Positions 54,479 to 63,538 of a stretch of DNA of 64,000 nucleotides are shown here, piece after piece. This stretch comes from Phenylobacterium sp. GTDB lineage: Bacteria > Pseudomonadota > Alphaproteobacteria > Caulobacterales > Caulobacteraceae. Each line of letters begins with the position of its first letter. Within the stretch, counting starts at the first letter, position 1. The notes beneath the pieces were generated by a model that worked only from the letters and a program-made list of their open reading frames with translations, did not search any database and had not been told where the DNA came from. The position numbers and the translations under genes are program-made. The stretch spans positions 18,872 to 82,871 of the forward strand of contig SSMU01000024.1 of NCBI GenBank assembly GCA_004799545.1, given 5' to 3'.

Positions 54479-55210
54479 TCAGGCGGCGTCGAGGCCCCGG
54501 AACCAGCGATCCAGCATCACCGATTCGCCGAGCAGCCGCGCGGTCCGCTCGGCGGCCTCCTCGTCGACGCCCCACTGGTCCTCCTGCCAGGACTCGTCGA
54601 GCCGCGACAGCTCGAAGGCCTGCTCGCCGGTGATCCAGCCGCGCTGCAGGGCGATCGCCAGGATCGCCGAGCCGAACAGGGCCGCCCCGAACGCCAGCCC
54701 CGCCAGACCGAAGTCGTCGAGCTCGAGGGCGATCGCCTTGATGCGCAGAAGCGTCGCCTCCGGCTGCGGTTGGTGGACGATGCCGGCGGCGCGGATGAAG
54801 GCCACCTTCACCTCGCTCTCGATCTGCGACAGCAGGGGCTCCCAATGCTCCCGCTGCCGGGCCACCAGGGCGCTGGGCGCCTCGGCGAAATAGCAGACCA
54901 GGTCGGAGGCCGCGTAGCCCGCCACCACGTCCGCCGTTCCCTCCCGCGCCGCCGGAACCGCCTCGATGGCGGTGTTGGCGAGCCGGGTCGCATGCATGCC
55001 GGCGATCTCCAGTGTCTCATTCTGGGACGCCCATTCGGCCGCCACCAGCTCGGCCAGCGCCCGGGTCGGCAACACCAGGTGGCCGCCGCGCGGGGTGCGC
55101 ACCGGCCTATGGTCAAGCTGGACCGCAAATCCGCCACCCTCGGCTGCTACGTCGACAGCCGTGTAGAACCGCCGAGGTTTTTCAATGGGTTCGCGATATC
55201 CCCTGGCCAC
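54479..55210 (-). CDS. ATP12-family F1-ATPase assembly chaperone
   Basis: The 243-residue protein matches the ATP12 family, which binds the F1 alpha subunit before hexamer assembly in mitochondria and alphaproteobacteria. Conserved parts are RRFYTAVDV, VQLDHRPVRTP, ALAELVAAEWASQ, SDLVCYFAEAP and the late ALFGSAILAIALQRGWITGEQAFELSRLDESWQ. I placed the start at GTG 55210, which has GGAG at good spacing and begins at the family core. TTG at 55282 would extend it into the promoter region of the DUF1800 gene on the other strand. Confidence 0.92.
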   Translation of the reverse strand: MARGYREPIEKPRRFYTAVDVAAEGGGFAVQLDHRPVRTPRGGHLVLPTRALAELVAAEWASQNETLEIAGMHATRLANTAIEAVPAAREGTADVVAGYAASDLVCYFAEAPSALVARQREHWEPLLSQIESEVKVAFIRAAGIVHQPQPEATLLRIKAIALELDDFGLAGLAFGAALFGSAILAIALQRGWITGEQAFELSRLDESWQEDQWGVDEEAAERTARLLGESVMLDRWFRGLDAA

Positions 55211-55293
55211 CTGGATCTCCGGGCGCGCCGACGGATCGGTCGGGCGCCTGCGTGGAATGGCGGTGAATGCGCCCCGTTGCAAGGAGGCCCGCC

Positions 55294-56751
55294 GTGGCCG
55301 CCGCTGATCGTGATCTGAAAGCCGCCATCGCCGTCACCCGCTTCGGGTTGGGGGCCAAGCCGGGAGAGATCGCCGAGGCCGGCCGTGACCCGCAGGGCTG
55401 GCTGAAGGCCCAGATCCGCCGCGAGGGCGCCGACCTGCCCGCCGCCAATATCGAGCCCACCCCCCGCCGCGTCGCCGACCTGCGCGAGTTCCAGCAGCAG
55501 AAGCGGGTGGTCAAGCAGGAGGTGTCGAACACCGGCCAGCCCGCCACGCCGGAGGTGCGCGACCCGGTGAAGGACGCCCAGCGCCTGCTGCGCGACGACA
55601 CCCAGGGCGACTTCCTGGCCCGCGTCCAGCTGGCCACGGCCACCGACGCCGCGTTCCGCGAGCGCTGGACCCTGTTCTGGACCAACCACTTCACCGTCGC
55701 GGCCAAGAACATCCAGACCGCCGTCGTCGTCGGCCCCTACGAGAGCGAGGCCATCCGTCCGCACGTGTTCGGCCGCTTCGTCCAGCTGCTGGGCGCGGTC
55801 GAGACCCATCCGGCGATGATGATCTACCTCGACCAGGTGCAGTCGGTCGGGCCCAACAGCCCGATGGTCCAGCGGGCCAACATGCCGGCCCGCGGCGGCT
55901 TCGGCGCGCGGCTGCAGCCGGCCGTGCAGCGCCGCGGCAATCTCGGCCTCAACGAGAACCTCGCCCGCGAGATCATGGAGCTGCACACCGTCGGCGTGAA
56001 CGGCGGCTACAGCCAAGCCGACGTCACCGAGTTCGCCCGCGCCATGACCGGCCTGTCGATCGGCGGCTTCCGCGGCGCGGAGGCCCAGGTCGGCGAGACC
56101 GTGTTCCGCGACGCCGCCCACGAGCCCGGCCGGCGCACCGTCATGGGCGTGCGCTACGACCAGATGGGCAAGGAGCAGGCCGCCGCCATCCTCACCGACC
56201 TGGCCGCCAAGCCGCAGACCGCCCGTTTCATCTGCACCAAGCTCGCCCGCCACTTCGTCGCCGACGATCCGCCCCCGGCGCTGGTGGCGCGGCTGGAGAA
56301 GGCCTGGATGTCCACCGGCGGCGACCTCGGCCATGTGGCCGAGGTGCTGGTCGATTCGCCCGAAGCCTGGGCGGTCCCGGCCCAGAAGTTCAAGACGCCC
56401 TACGACTTCATCGTCTCCAGCTACCGCGCCGCCGGGACCCAGCCGCAGGCCTTCGGCCAGGTCGGGCCGATCCTCACCGCGCTCGGCCAGAAGCCGTTCG
56501 ACCCCGGCTCGCCCAAGGGCTTCCCGGACGACGTCGCCTCCTGGTCGGCCCCCGACAACATCGTCAAGCGGATGCAGTTCGCCCAGGGCTTCGCCGGCCA
56601 GGCCGTCCAGGGCCGCGATCCCAAGACCCTGGCCGCCGACGCGCTCGGCGAACGCCTGACACCCGCCACCGCCATCGCCATCGCCCGCGCCGAGAGCCGC
56701 CCCGAGGGCTTCGCCCTGCTCTTGATGTCCCCGGAGTTCCAACGCCGATGA
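55294..56751 (+). CDS. DUF1800 family protein
   Basis: The 485-residue protein is DUF1800, with conserved segments RFGLGAKPGE near the start, ERWTLFWTNHFTV in the middle, and NLAREIMELHTVGVNGGYSQADV. GTG at 55294 has AAGGAGG 6 bases upstream and gives the natural N-terminus. The function of the family is unknown. It always tends to be encoded next to DUF1501, as here, where the two genes overlap by four bases (ATGA). A shared exported or periplasmic pathway is likely. Confidence 0.92.
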   Translation: MAAADRDLKAAIAVTRFGLGAKPGEIAEAGRDPQGWLKAQIRREGADLPAANIEPTPRRVADLREFQQQKRVVKQEVSNTGQPATPEVRDPVKDAQRLLRDDTQGDFLARVQLATATDAAFRERWTLFWTNHFTVAAKNIQTAVVVGPYESEAIRPHVFGRFVQLLGAVETHPAMMIYLDQVQSVGPNSPMVQRANMPARGGFGARLQPAVQRRGNLGLNENLAREIMELHTVGVNGGYSQADVTEFARAMTGLSIGGFRGAEAQVGETVFRDAAHEPGRRTVMGVRYDQMGKEQAAAILTDLAAKPQTARFICTKLARHFVADDPPPALVARLEKAWMSTGGDLGHVAEVLVDSPEAWAVPAQKFKTPYDFIVSSYRAAGTQPQAFGQVGPILTALGQKPFDPGSPKGFPDDVASWSAPDNIVKRMQFAQGFAGQAVQGRDPKTLAADALGERLTPATAIAIARAESRPEGFALLLMSPEFQRR

Positions 56752-58052
56752 ACCGCATCAACCCCGAGTTCCGGCCCTCCCGCCGCGGCGTGCTCGCCGC
56801 CGCCGGCGCCATCGGCCTGTCCCTGCAGTTCATGGCCACCCAGTCCTTCGCCGCCTCCGAGGGCGCCCAGGAGAAGAAGAAATTCATCTTCGTGATCTGC
56901 CGCGGCGGCATGGACGGCCTCACCGTCTCGCCCCCGGTCGGCGACCCCGACTACGCGGGCCTGCGCGGCCAGATCGCCCTGCATGACGAGGCCCTGAAGC
57001 TCGACGGCGTCCATGCGCTGCACCCGGCGCTCGCCGCCACCTACGCGCTGGCCAAGGCCGGCGAGGCGCGCATCGTCCCGGCCGTCGCCACCCCCGATCG
57101 CGCCCGCTCCCACTTCGAGGCGCAGGACGTGCTGGAGAGCGGCTCGCCGGTGGTCTATGGCGCGGCCTCCGGCTGGCTGAACCGCACGGTCGAGAGCCTT
57201 GGCCGCATCCGCAAGGTCAACGCCCTGTCGGTCGGGCCGACCACGCCCCTGGTGCTGCGCGGCAAGGCGACCTTCGAATCCTGGTCGCCGGGCAAGGTGG
57301 TCGACGGCTCGGCCCGCCTGCCGACCCTGCTGCAGGACCTCTACAAGTCCGACCCTGTCCTCGGCCCGGCGCTGGCCCGCGGCCTCGCCACCGAGGCCAT
57401 GGCCCAGGAAGCCATGACCAATGTCGCGCGGATGACCCCGGCCCAGGCCGCTGTCATGCCCGCCGCCACGCCGGCGATGACCGGCTCGGCCGCCCCGGCC
57501 GCCACCCCCGGCGCGGTGCGCGCCTATCAGCAGCAGGGCCAGGACGCCGCGCGCAAGCTGGGCGAGACCCTGGCCGGCTTCATGCGCGAGCCCGGCGGGC
57601 CGCAGATCGCCGCCCTCTCCCTAGACGGCTTCGACACCCACGCCAATGAGGGCGCGGCCCAGGGCCAGCTGGCCGCCCGCCTATCCTACCTCGACGCGGT
57701 GCTCGACGGCGTCCACCAGGGCCTCGGCCCCGACTGGAAGGACACCGTGGTCGTCGTGGCCACCGAATTCGGCCGCACCGCCCGCGTCAACGGCACCGGC
57801 GGCACCGACCACGGCACCGCGTCGACCGCCCTCCTGCTCGGCGGCGCCCTGAAGCCCGGCGGCATCGTCGGCGACTGGCCGACGCTCAGGAGCGCCTCCC
57901 TGTTCGAGAACCGCGACCTCGCCCCCACCCTCGACATGCGCGGCCTGTTCAAGGGCGTGCTGGGCGACCACCTGGGCGTCGAGCGCGCCGCCCTCGACAC
58001 GACGATCTTCCCGGACAGCGCCGCGGCCCAGCCCGCCCCGCGTCTGGTCTGA
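56748..58052 (+). CDS. DUF1501 family protein with twin-arginine leader
   Basis: The 434-residue protein has a Tat-like leader (PSRRGVLAAAGAIGLSLQF, then FAAS near 36-39), so it is probably exported folded. DUF1501 belongs to the alkaline-phosphatase/sulfatase-like fold. Conserved parts seen here are CRGGMDGLTV, GFDTHANEG and VVATEFGRTARVNGTGGTDHGTAS. No enzyme activity is established for the family. It is translationally coupled to the DUF1800 gene. Confidence 0.93.
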   Translation: MNRINPEFRPSRRGVLAAAGAIGLSLQFMATQSFAASEGAQEKKKFIFVICRGGMDGLTVSPPVGDPDYAGLRGQIALHDEALKLDGVHALHPALAATYALAKAGEARIVPAVATPDRARSHFEAQDVLESGSPVVYGAASGWLNRTVESLGRIRKVNALSVGPTTPLVLRGKATFESWSPGKVVDGSARLPTLLQDLYKSDPVLGPALARGLATEAMAQEAMTNVARMTPAQAAVMPAATPAMTGSAAPAATPGAVRAYQQQGQDAARKLGETLAGFMREPGGPQIAALSLDGFDTHANEGAAQGQLAARLSYLDAVLDGVHQGLGPDWKDTVVVVATEFGRTARVNGTGGTDHGTASTALLLGGALKPGGIVGDWPTLRSASLFENRDLAPTLDMRGLFKGVLGDHLGVERAALDTTIFPDSAAAQPAPRLV

Positions 58053-58058
58053 GACGGA

Positions 58059-58136
58059 CCTCCTCCGGGTCGGGGGGAGGTGGCCACCCGGGCCCGGCCG
58101 GCCGCCGGACCTGGGACATGTCGGCCGGAGGGGGTC
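58059..58136 (+). repeat. Diverged double-hairpin repeat
   Basis: CCTCCTCC-GGGTCG-GGGGGAGG (58059-58080) is followed by TGGCCACC, a GC-rich imperfect second hairpin, and CCGGAGGGGGTCC. This follows the plan of the elements around DUF559. It lies right after the DUF1501 stop codon. Confidence 0.5.
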
Positions 58137-58218
58137 CCTTCCCCCAGTCTGAGCGGACCCCCTCTCCCGCTTGCCGGCCGGCGCCGCTATGCTCGCGCCG
58201 ACCAACCGGGGGCATGGG

Positions 58219-58587
58219 ATGAGCCTCGACCAGACCGCCGAGACCTTGCAGGCCGTGCTCGCCGCCAAGCCCGGGTCGGCCCATGCGCCGCTCACGGGCT
58301 TCCCGGGCGTCACCCTCTACAAGGTGAGCGGCAAGATGTTCGCCATCCTGACCCTCAAGCGCACGCCCAACGTCATCCTGAAGTGCGACCCGCACCTGGC
58401 GGAAATCCTGCGTGAGCAATATGCCGGCGTCGGCCACCGCTCCCACCTGGACCGCCGCTTCTGGATCAGCGTCGACCTCGACGCCGACGTGCCCCTGGCC
58501 GAGATCGAGCGCCTCGCCGCGCACTCCTACGACCTGGTCCGCGCCAAGCTCACCAAGAAGCAACAGGCCGAGCTCGCGCCCTCCTAG
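58219..58587 (+). CDS. MmcQ/YjbR family protein
   Basis: The 122-residue protein has the CyaY-like MmcQ/YjbR fold signature: HAPLTGFPGVTLYKVSGKMFAIL, then VILKCDPHLAEILREQYAGV and WISVDLDADVPLAEI. YjbR-type proteins may bind DNA; the role in this organism is unknown. ATG at 58219 is preferred to upstream frames because the family begins shortly after it. Its 3' end lies four bases from the convergent nucleoside hydrolase gene. Confidence 0.88.
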   Translation: MSLDQTAETLQAVLAAKPGSAHAPLTGFPGVTLYKVSGKMFAILTLKRTPNVILKCDPHLAEILREQYAGVGHRSHLDRRFWISVDLDADVPLAEIERLAAHSYDLVRAKLTKKQQAELAPS

Positions 58588-58591
58588 GCGC

Positions 58592-59584
58592 TCAGCGCCC
58601 GAGCGCCGCCAGGAACAGCGCCTCCACCTTCGCCCGGTCGGCGTCGACGGCGACCTGCACCGCCGCCCCGTCCGCGGCTTCGACCGTGCGCCCCTGCGAG
58701 AGGCCCTGGGTCACGACCCTCAGCCGCAGGGTCTTCCAGGTGGCGACCCCGGGATCGAGCAGGACCGCCGCGGTCAGCGGGTCCCAGAAATAGTATTCGT
58801 CCGGATATTCGGCGATCGCCGGCCGCAGCATCTGCGCGGTCAACTGGGCGGCGGCCGAGGGACGCGCCGCAAGCCGATCCGCGAAGCCCAGGGTCATCGG
58901 CACGCGGTTGCTGGCGTCGAGCGGCACGAGGGTGATCGGCACGCCGGACCCCAGCACCGCCGCCGCCGCCCGCGGCTGGTTGTAGAAGTTCCACTCCGCC
59001 GAGCCGTCCGCCCCGGGCGGCTCGGCGTTGCCCTTCACCCGCACCGCCCCGCCCATCACATAGATCCGGCGGATATGGGCCCGGATGGCGGGCTTCAGCC
59101 GCAGGGCGTCGGCGATGTTGGTCAGCGGCCCGGTCTCGACGATCGTATAGGTCCCCGGCCCCGACAGCAGCCGCGCCAGGTGGTGAGCCGCGTCCTCGGC
59201 GACCACCGGGTTCCGCCCGCTCGGCCGCAGACCCTTCAGGGCGGCGACGTCCAGCACGCCAGCGTGGTCCCTGCGCCACGCCGCCGGGAACGGGTTCAGC
59301 CCCTCGGAATGACCCTGGGCGATCGAGACGCCGCGCGCCCCCAGCCGGTCGAGGATCAGCTGCGTCGCGAGCGTGGCGGGGGCCAGATAGGAGTCGGCTG
59401 GCGAGATGGTGACGGCCCGGACCCGCACCGCGTCCGACTTCAGGAGCAGCGACAGGGCGAACAGGTCGTCCACCGCCCCGTCCTCGTCGACGATGACGTC
59501 GGTCGGCCGGGGGACGAGCGTCGCCGCGCCCGCCGCCATCGGCAGGCCCAGCGCCAGGACGGCGACCAGCAGCAACAGCCTCAT
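58592..59584 (-). CDS. Predicted exported nucleoside hydrolase
   Basis: The 330-residue protein has a signal peptide (about 1-20, ending AGA) and the calcium-binding acidic motif as DEDGAVDD near 33-40. Other parts of the inosine/uridine-preferring nucleoside hydrolase fold follow, such as TGPLTNIADAL and YVMGGAVRVKGN. The first aspartate pair departs from the classical DTDPG form, but the key acids are kept. It would release ribose from nucleosides in the periplasm. GGGAGG lies 5 bases before the ATG. Confidence 0.87.
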   Translation of the reverse strand: MRLLLLVAVLALGLPMAAGAATLVPRPTDVIVDEDGAVDDLFALSLLLKSDAVRVRAVTISPADSYLAPATLATQLILDRLGARGVSIAQGHSEGLNPFPAAWRRDHAGVLDVAALKGLRPSGRNPVVAEDAAHHLARLLSGPGTYTIVETGPLTNIADALRLKPAIRAHIRRIYVMGGAVRVKGNAEPPGADGSAEWNFYNQPRAAAAVLGSGVPITLVPLDASNRVPMTLGFADRLAARPSAAAQLTAQMLRPAIAEYPDEYYFWDPLTAAVLLDPGVATWKTLRLRVVTQGLSQGRTVEAADGAAVQVAVDADRAKVEALFLAALGR

Positions 59585-59617
59585 CGTAACCTCCCCCGAC
59601 CCCTCGGCCCCGGGAAC

Positions 59618-60601
59618 CTAGCGCCTCTTGCGCCGCGCGAAAGGGTCCGGGTCCGCCTCGTGCGGGTCGAAGCCGAAGCGTTCGAAGCCGGCCCGCATCT
59701 CGGCGCTGGGCGGCGCCTCGAGGACCAGCGTCCCCCGCGACGGGTGCGGCAGGGTCAGCCGCCGGGCGTGCAGCTGCAGCTTCAGAGGCCCCGACAGCTC
59801 CACCGAGGCCTCGGTCTTGTATTTCGGGTCGCCGAGGATCGGATGCTCCAGGGCCAGCATGTGGGCGCGCAGCTGGTGGGTGCGGCCGGTGTGCGGCCAG
59901 AGCGCCATCCAGGCCACCTTGTCCGCCGCCCGCGCCAGGGTCACGAACTCGGTCTCGGCGCTCTCGGCCAGCGGGTCCTTGGGCTCGGCCGGAACCACCA
60001 TCTCGCGGTCGCCGACCCCCTTCTTGGCGAGCGGCAGCTCCAGCACGCCCTCCGCCGGTTTCGGCAGGCCAGCCACCAGGGCCCAGTAGATCTTCTCGGT
60101 CCGCCGCTTGGCGAAGGCGCCGGCCAGCTTGGCCGCCGCGCCCGGCGTCTTGCCGAGCACCAGCACCCCGGAGGTGTCGCGGTCTAGCCGGTGCACCAGC
60201 CTCGGCCGCTCCAGCCCCTCGCCCCAGGCCGACAGCAGCCGGTCGACATGCTGGGTGGTCTTGGTGCCGCCCTGGACGGCCAGGCCCGAGGGCTTGTTCA
60301 GCGCCAGCACCTCCTCGTCCTCATAGATCACCAGGGACTTGGCGAAGGCCGCGTCGCGGGCGTCGATCTTGTTCTTCTCGCCGGGCGGCGGCGGATCGGG
60401 GATCGGCGGCACGCGGATCTGGTCGCCCGGCCCCACGCGGGCGTCGGGCTTCGAGCGGCCGCCGTTCACCCGCACCTGGCCGGAGCGGATCAGCTTGTGC
60501 AGCTGGCCTTGGGTCAGGTGCGGCCAGCGCCGGCGGAACCAGCGGTCCAGCCGGACGCCCTCTTCCCCGTCGCCGACCGTGAGTGTGCGGACTTCCCTCA
60601 T
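59618..60601 (-). CDS. RluC/RluD-type pseudouridine synthase
   Basis: The 327-residue protein has an N-terminal S4 RNA-binding domain (about 15-75) and the RluA catalytic domain with the Asp in RLVHRLDRDTSGVLVLGK. Other conserved parts are GLAVQGG and HTGRTHQLRAHM. It would make pseudouridines in 23S rRNA, most likely the RluC positions. A basic C-terminal tail is present. A lipoprotein gene and a second RluA-family gene lie upstream on the same strand. Confidence 0.92.
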   Translation of the reverse strand: MREVRTLTVGDGEEGVRLDRWFRRRWPHLTQGQLHKLIRSGQVRVNGGRSKPDARVGPGDQIRVPPIPDPPPPGEKNKIDARDAAFAKSLVIYEDEEVLALNKPSGLAVQGGTKTTQHVDRLLSAWGEGLERPRLVHRLDRDTSGVLVLGKTPGAAAKLAGAFAKRRTEKIYWALVAGLPKPAEGVLELPLAKKGVGDREMVVPAEPKDPLAESAETEFVTLARAADKVAWMALWPHTGRTHQLRAHMLALEHPILGDPKYKTEASVELSGPLKLQLHARRLTLPHPSRGTLVLEAPPSAEMRAGFERFGFDPHEADPDPFARRKRR

Positions 60602-60655
60602 CGCGCGCCCTTATGCGGCGCGCCCCACATGGTGTCATCCCGCTTTCGGCGCGGC

Positions 60656-61156
60656 TCAGCCGGCCCGCGGCCCCACCGTCGCGCGCACGCCGTGGGCGTC
60701 ATAGACGTCGTCGCCCTGGGGCCTCGGCCCCTTGCCCATCATCACCTCCAGGGTGGCGATCAGCTGCGGGCCGCCGCTCAGGGGGAAGCCGGAGCTCACG
60801 CCCACGCCCGCGGCGCTGTGCCGGCCGAAGCTCATCCCGCCGACGCCGAAGCCGACGCTCGAGCCGGAATAGCCGGTCTCCCGCGTCATCCGGTCGGTGA
60901 CCCGGAACCAGTCGTAGCCTTCGGCCAGGGCCAGGTCGGCGGCGTGCAGCAGGGCGAAGTCCTGCACCTGGGCCGGCGGCGCGCCGGGCCCGCCCTGGAA
61001 GGTCACCCGGTAGCGGCCCGGCTCGATGCGCATCTCCGAGAAGCCCACGGCCTGGGGCCCGGCGGCCGGCTGGAAGCGGGTCGGTTCGCTGGCGCAGGCG
61101 CCGAGCGCCCCGGTGAGCGTCAGGACGGCGAAGGTGGCGAGAAGGGTGCGTTTCAT
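60656..61156 (-). CDS. CC0125/CC1285-type lipoprotein
   Basis: The 166-residue protein has a lipoprotein signal peptide with lipobox-like GALGAC (Cys near residue 21). The mature domain (about 35-150) resembles the CC0125/CC1285 family found in Caulobacterales: IEPGRYRVTFQGG, ADLALAEGYDWFRV, and a glycine-rich strand. The sequence around SSVGFGVGGMSFG suggests a surface or periplasmic loop. No function is known. Confidence 0.82.
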   Translation of the reverse strand: MKRTLLATFAVLTLTGALGACASEPTRFQPAAGPQAVGFSEMRIEPGRYRVTFQGGPGAPPAQVQDFALLHAADLALAEGYDWFRVTDRMTRETGYSGSSVGFGVGGMSFGRHSAAGVGVSSGFPLSGGPQLIATLEVMMGKGPRPQGDDVYDAHGVRATVGPRAG

Positions 61157-61218
61157 GGTCTGGGTTCCGGCCGGAAAAGCCGTTTTGGCTCCGCAGGTTC
61201 GCTCTCAAAACGGGCGAG

Positions 61219-61983
61219 CTAGGGGCGCCGTTCCAGGTCAAGGGCGGCGGTGAGCCCGGCCATGTCGGCGGGCTCCGGCGCCTCGATCCGCGTCGTCCCG
61301 CCGCCCGGGTGCGGGAAGCTGAGCGCCGCCGCGTGCAGCATCAGGCGCGGGACCGGCCGTCCCGCCACCACCAGCGCCCCGCCATAGCGCGCATCGCCGG
61401 CGATCGGCCGGCCGATCGAGGCCAGGTGGACCCGCAGCTGGTGCATCCGCCCGGTGGCGGGCTCCAGCTCCACCAGCGCCGTCCCCGAGGCCTCGGCCAG
61501 GGTGCGGTAGCGGGTCATCGCCGCCTCGGCGTCCGGGTGGTCCGCCACGCAGGTCCGCATATAGGCCTCGCGGCCGATCTCCTCGCGCCGCAGCGCCGTC
61601 TCGATGGTCCCGCCCCTGGGCTCCGGCGCGCCCGGCGTGACGATCGCCCGGTAGGTCTTGCGGATCTTGCGCGCCATCATCGCCTTGCCGAGGAAGCCCG
61701 CGGCCGGCTTGGTCTTGGCCGCCAGGATCACGCCGGAGGTGTCGCGGTCCAGCCGGTGGATCAGCCGGGGCCTGGCCTTCCCCGGCTTGGCGAAGGCCCA
61801 GAGCAGCTCGTCGAGGGTGTGCACCCTGATCCGCCCGCCCTGGCTCGACAGGCCGGCCGGCTTGGCCAGGCCCAAGAGCTCGGCGTCCTCGAAGATCACC
61901 AGGCCGCGCACGAAGGCGATCTCCTCCGGCGTCAGCACCACCGGCGCGGGCTCGCGCGCCTTGCTCTTTGGGGCGGACCTCAT
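61219..61983 (-). CDS. RluA-family pseudouridine synthase (no S4 domain)
   Basis: The 254-residue enzyme has the catalytic Asp in RLIHRLDRDTSGVILAAK, an N-terminal GLSSQGG motif and the PATGRMHQLRVHLASIGRPIAGD segment. It lacks an S4 domain, as in RluA-type enzymes that act on 23S rRNA and tRNA. The paralogue at 59618 keeps the S4 domain, so the two probably have different targets. A large inverted repeat follows its start codon region upstream at 62012-62145. Confidence 0.92.
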   Translation of the reverse strand: MRSAPKSKAREPAPVVLTPEEIAFVRGLVIFEDAELLGLAKPAGLSSQGGRIRVHTLDELLWAFAKPGKARPRLIHRLDRDTSGVILAAKTKPAAGFLGKAMMARKIRKTYRAIVTPGAPEPRGGTIETALRREEIGREAYMRTCVADHPDAEAAMTRYRTLAEASGTALVELEPATGRMHQLRVHLASIGRPIAGDARYGGALVVAGRPVPRLMLHAAALSFPHPGGGTTRIEAPEPADMAGLTAALDLERRP

Positions 61984-62011
61984 CGATGGCCGGCGGACTG
62001 CACGACCCGTC

Positions 62012-62145
62012 CCCCTCCCCCTTGCGGGGAGGGGTTAGGGATGGGGGTGCGAGCGCAGCCGTGGAGGCCGGGGGGCCAGTCGCTAGCCGGCTTCCGCCCC
62101 GCCGACACCCCCACTCCCAACCCTCTCCCCGCCAGGGGGAGAGGG
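62012..62145. repeat. Large inverted repeat of GC-rich hairpins
   Basis: CCCCTCCCC-CTTGC-GGGGAGGGG (62012-62034) and CCCTCTCCCC-loop-GGGGAGAGGG (62121-62145) are outward units of one inverted pair. Their inner flanks GGGTTAGGGATGGGGG and the complement of CACCCCCACTCCCAACCC also match. The pair lies between rarA and the RluA-type gene. Confidence 0.65.
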
Positions 62146-62164
62146 CTCTGGGCGGCGCGCCACC

Positions 62165-63472
62165 TCACGTTGAACCCTTCGATTTCCGCAAGGACGCCCA
62201 GCGGTCCAGCCGCTCGCGGATGTGCTTCTCCGCCCCCAGGCCCTTGGGGTCGTAGAAGGTCTGGCGGTCCATCTCGTCGGGGAAATAGTCCTGGCCGGAG
62301 AAGCTCTCCTCGGCCTCGTGGTCGTAGGCGTAGCCCTTGCCGTAGCCCAGGTCCTTCATCAGCCGGGTGGGCGCATTGAGGATGTGCTTGGGCGGCATCA
62401 GCGAGCCGGTCTCCCGCGCCGCCTTCATCGCCGCCCCATAGGCCCGGTAGACCGCGTTGGACTTGGGCGCCGTGGCCAGGTGGACGGTGAGCTGAGCCAG
62501 CGCCAGCTCCCCCTCGGGCGAGCCCAGGAAGTCGTAGGTGTCCTTGGCCGCATTGGCGAGCACTAGCGACATCGGGTCCGCCTCGCCGATGTCCTCCGCC
62601 GCCGCCCGGATCAGCCGCCGGGCCACGAACAGCGGATCCTCGCCCCCCGCCAGCATCCGCGCCAGCCAGTAGAGCGCCGCGTCCGGGTCGGAACCGCGGA
62701 TCGACTTATGCAGGGCGGAGATCAGGTTGTAGTGCTCCTCCCGGTCCTTGTCGTAGGCCGGCGAGCGCTTCTGCAGCACCTGGCCCAGCTCCTTGGTGGT
62801 CAAGGGCTTGGCCGAGCCGATGTTGAACAGGGTCTCGGCGAGCGTCAGCAGGTAGCGCCCGTCGCCGTCGGCGAGCGCGCTCAGGGCCGCGCGGGCTTCC
62901 GGCTCCAGCGGCAGCGGCCGGCCCTCGAAGGCCTCGGCCTTCTTCAGCAGGCTCTCCAGGGCCGCGTCATCCAGGCGCTTCAGCACGAACACTTGGCTGC
63001 GCGAGAGCAGCGCCCCGTTCAGCTCGAAGGATGGGTTCTCCGTGGTGGCCCCCACCAGGGTGACGATCCCCTCCTCCACGAACGGCAGGAAGCCGTCCTG
63101 CTGGGCGCGGTTGAAGCGGTGGATCTCGTCGACGAACAGCAGGGTCGACTGGCCGGCGAGGCGCCGCACCCGGGCCTGCTCGAAGGCCTTCTTCAGGTCC
63201 GCGACGCCGGAGAACACCGCCGAGAGCTGCTGGAACTCGTAGCCGGCCTCCCGCGCCAGCAGGCGGGCGATGGTGGTCTTGCCGGTGCCGGGCGGCCCCC
63301 AGAGGATCATCGAGGACAGCCGCCTGGCCTCGGCCATCCGCCGGATCGGCCCGCCCTCGCCCAGCAGGTGGTCCTGGCCGACCACGTCCTCCAGCCGCTG
63401 CGGCCGCAGCCGGTCGGCGAGCGGCGACGGCGCCTGCGGCGTCAGCCCGGCGGCTTCGAACAGATCAGCCAT
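62165..63472 (-). CDS. rarA: Replication-associated recombination protein A (MgsA/RarA)
   Basis: The 435-residue AAA+ ATPase has Walker A in GPPGTGKTTIAR, Walker B in LLFVDEIHRF, sensor 1 in GATTENPSF, and the C-terminal MgsA oligomerisation domain. It acts at stalled replication forks and interacts with SSB. Length is normal. It is divergent from a gene with a LexA box at its start; an effect of that box on rarA is possible because the intergenic space is 170 bases. Confidence 0.96.
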   Translation of the reverse strand: MADLFEAAGLTPQAPSPLADRLRPQRLEDVVGQDHLLGEGGPIRRMAEARRLSSMILWGPPGTGKTTIARLLAREAGYEFQQLSAVFSGVADLKKAFEQARVRRLAGQSTLLFVDEIHRFNRAQQDGFLPFVEEGIVTLVGATTENPSFELNGALLSRSQVFVLKRLDDAALESLLKKAEAFEGRPLPLEPEARAALSALADGDGRYLLTLAETLFNIGSAKPLTTKELGQVLQKRSPAYDKDREEHYNLISALHKSIRGSDPDAALYWLARMLAGGEDPLFVARRLIRAAAEDIGEADPMSLVLANAAKDTYDFLGSPEGELALAQLTVHLATAPKSNAVYRAYGAAMKAARETGSLMPPKHILNAPTRLMKDLGYGKGYAYDHEAEESFSGQDYFPDEMDRQTFYDPKGLGAEKHIRERLDRWASLRKSKGST

Positions 63473-63490
63473 CGGAAGGCCTTAGCATTT

Positions 63491-63538
63491 CCCTCCCCTT
63501 CATGGGGAGGGTGGCTCGCGCGTCAGCGCGGGCCGGGT
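63491..63538 (+). repeat. Single double-hairpin repeat unit
   Basis: CCCTCCCC-TTCAT-GGGGAGGG (63491-63511) is followed by TGGC, a second hairpin CGCGC-GTCA-GCGCG (63517-63530), and GGTGGGG. This is a compact member of the same plan as the DUF559-flanking elements. Confidence 0.6.
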
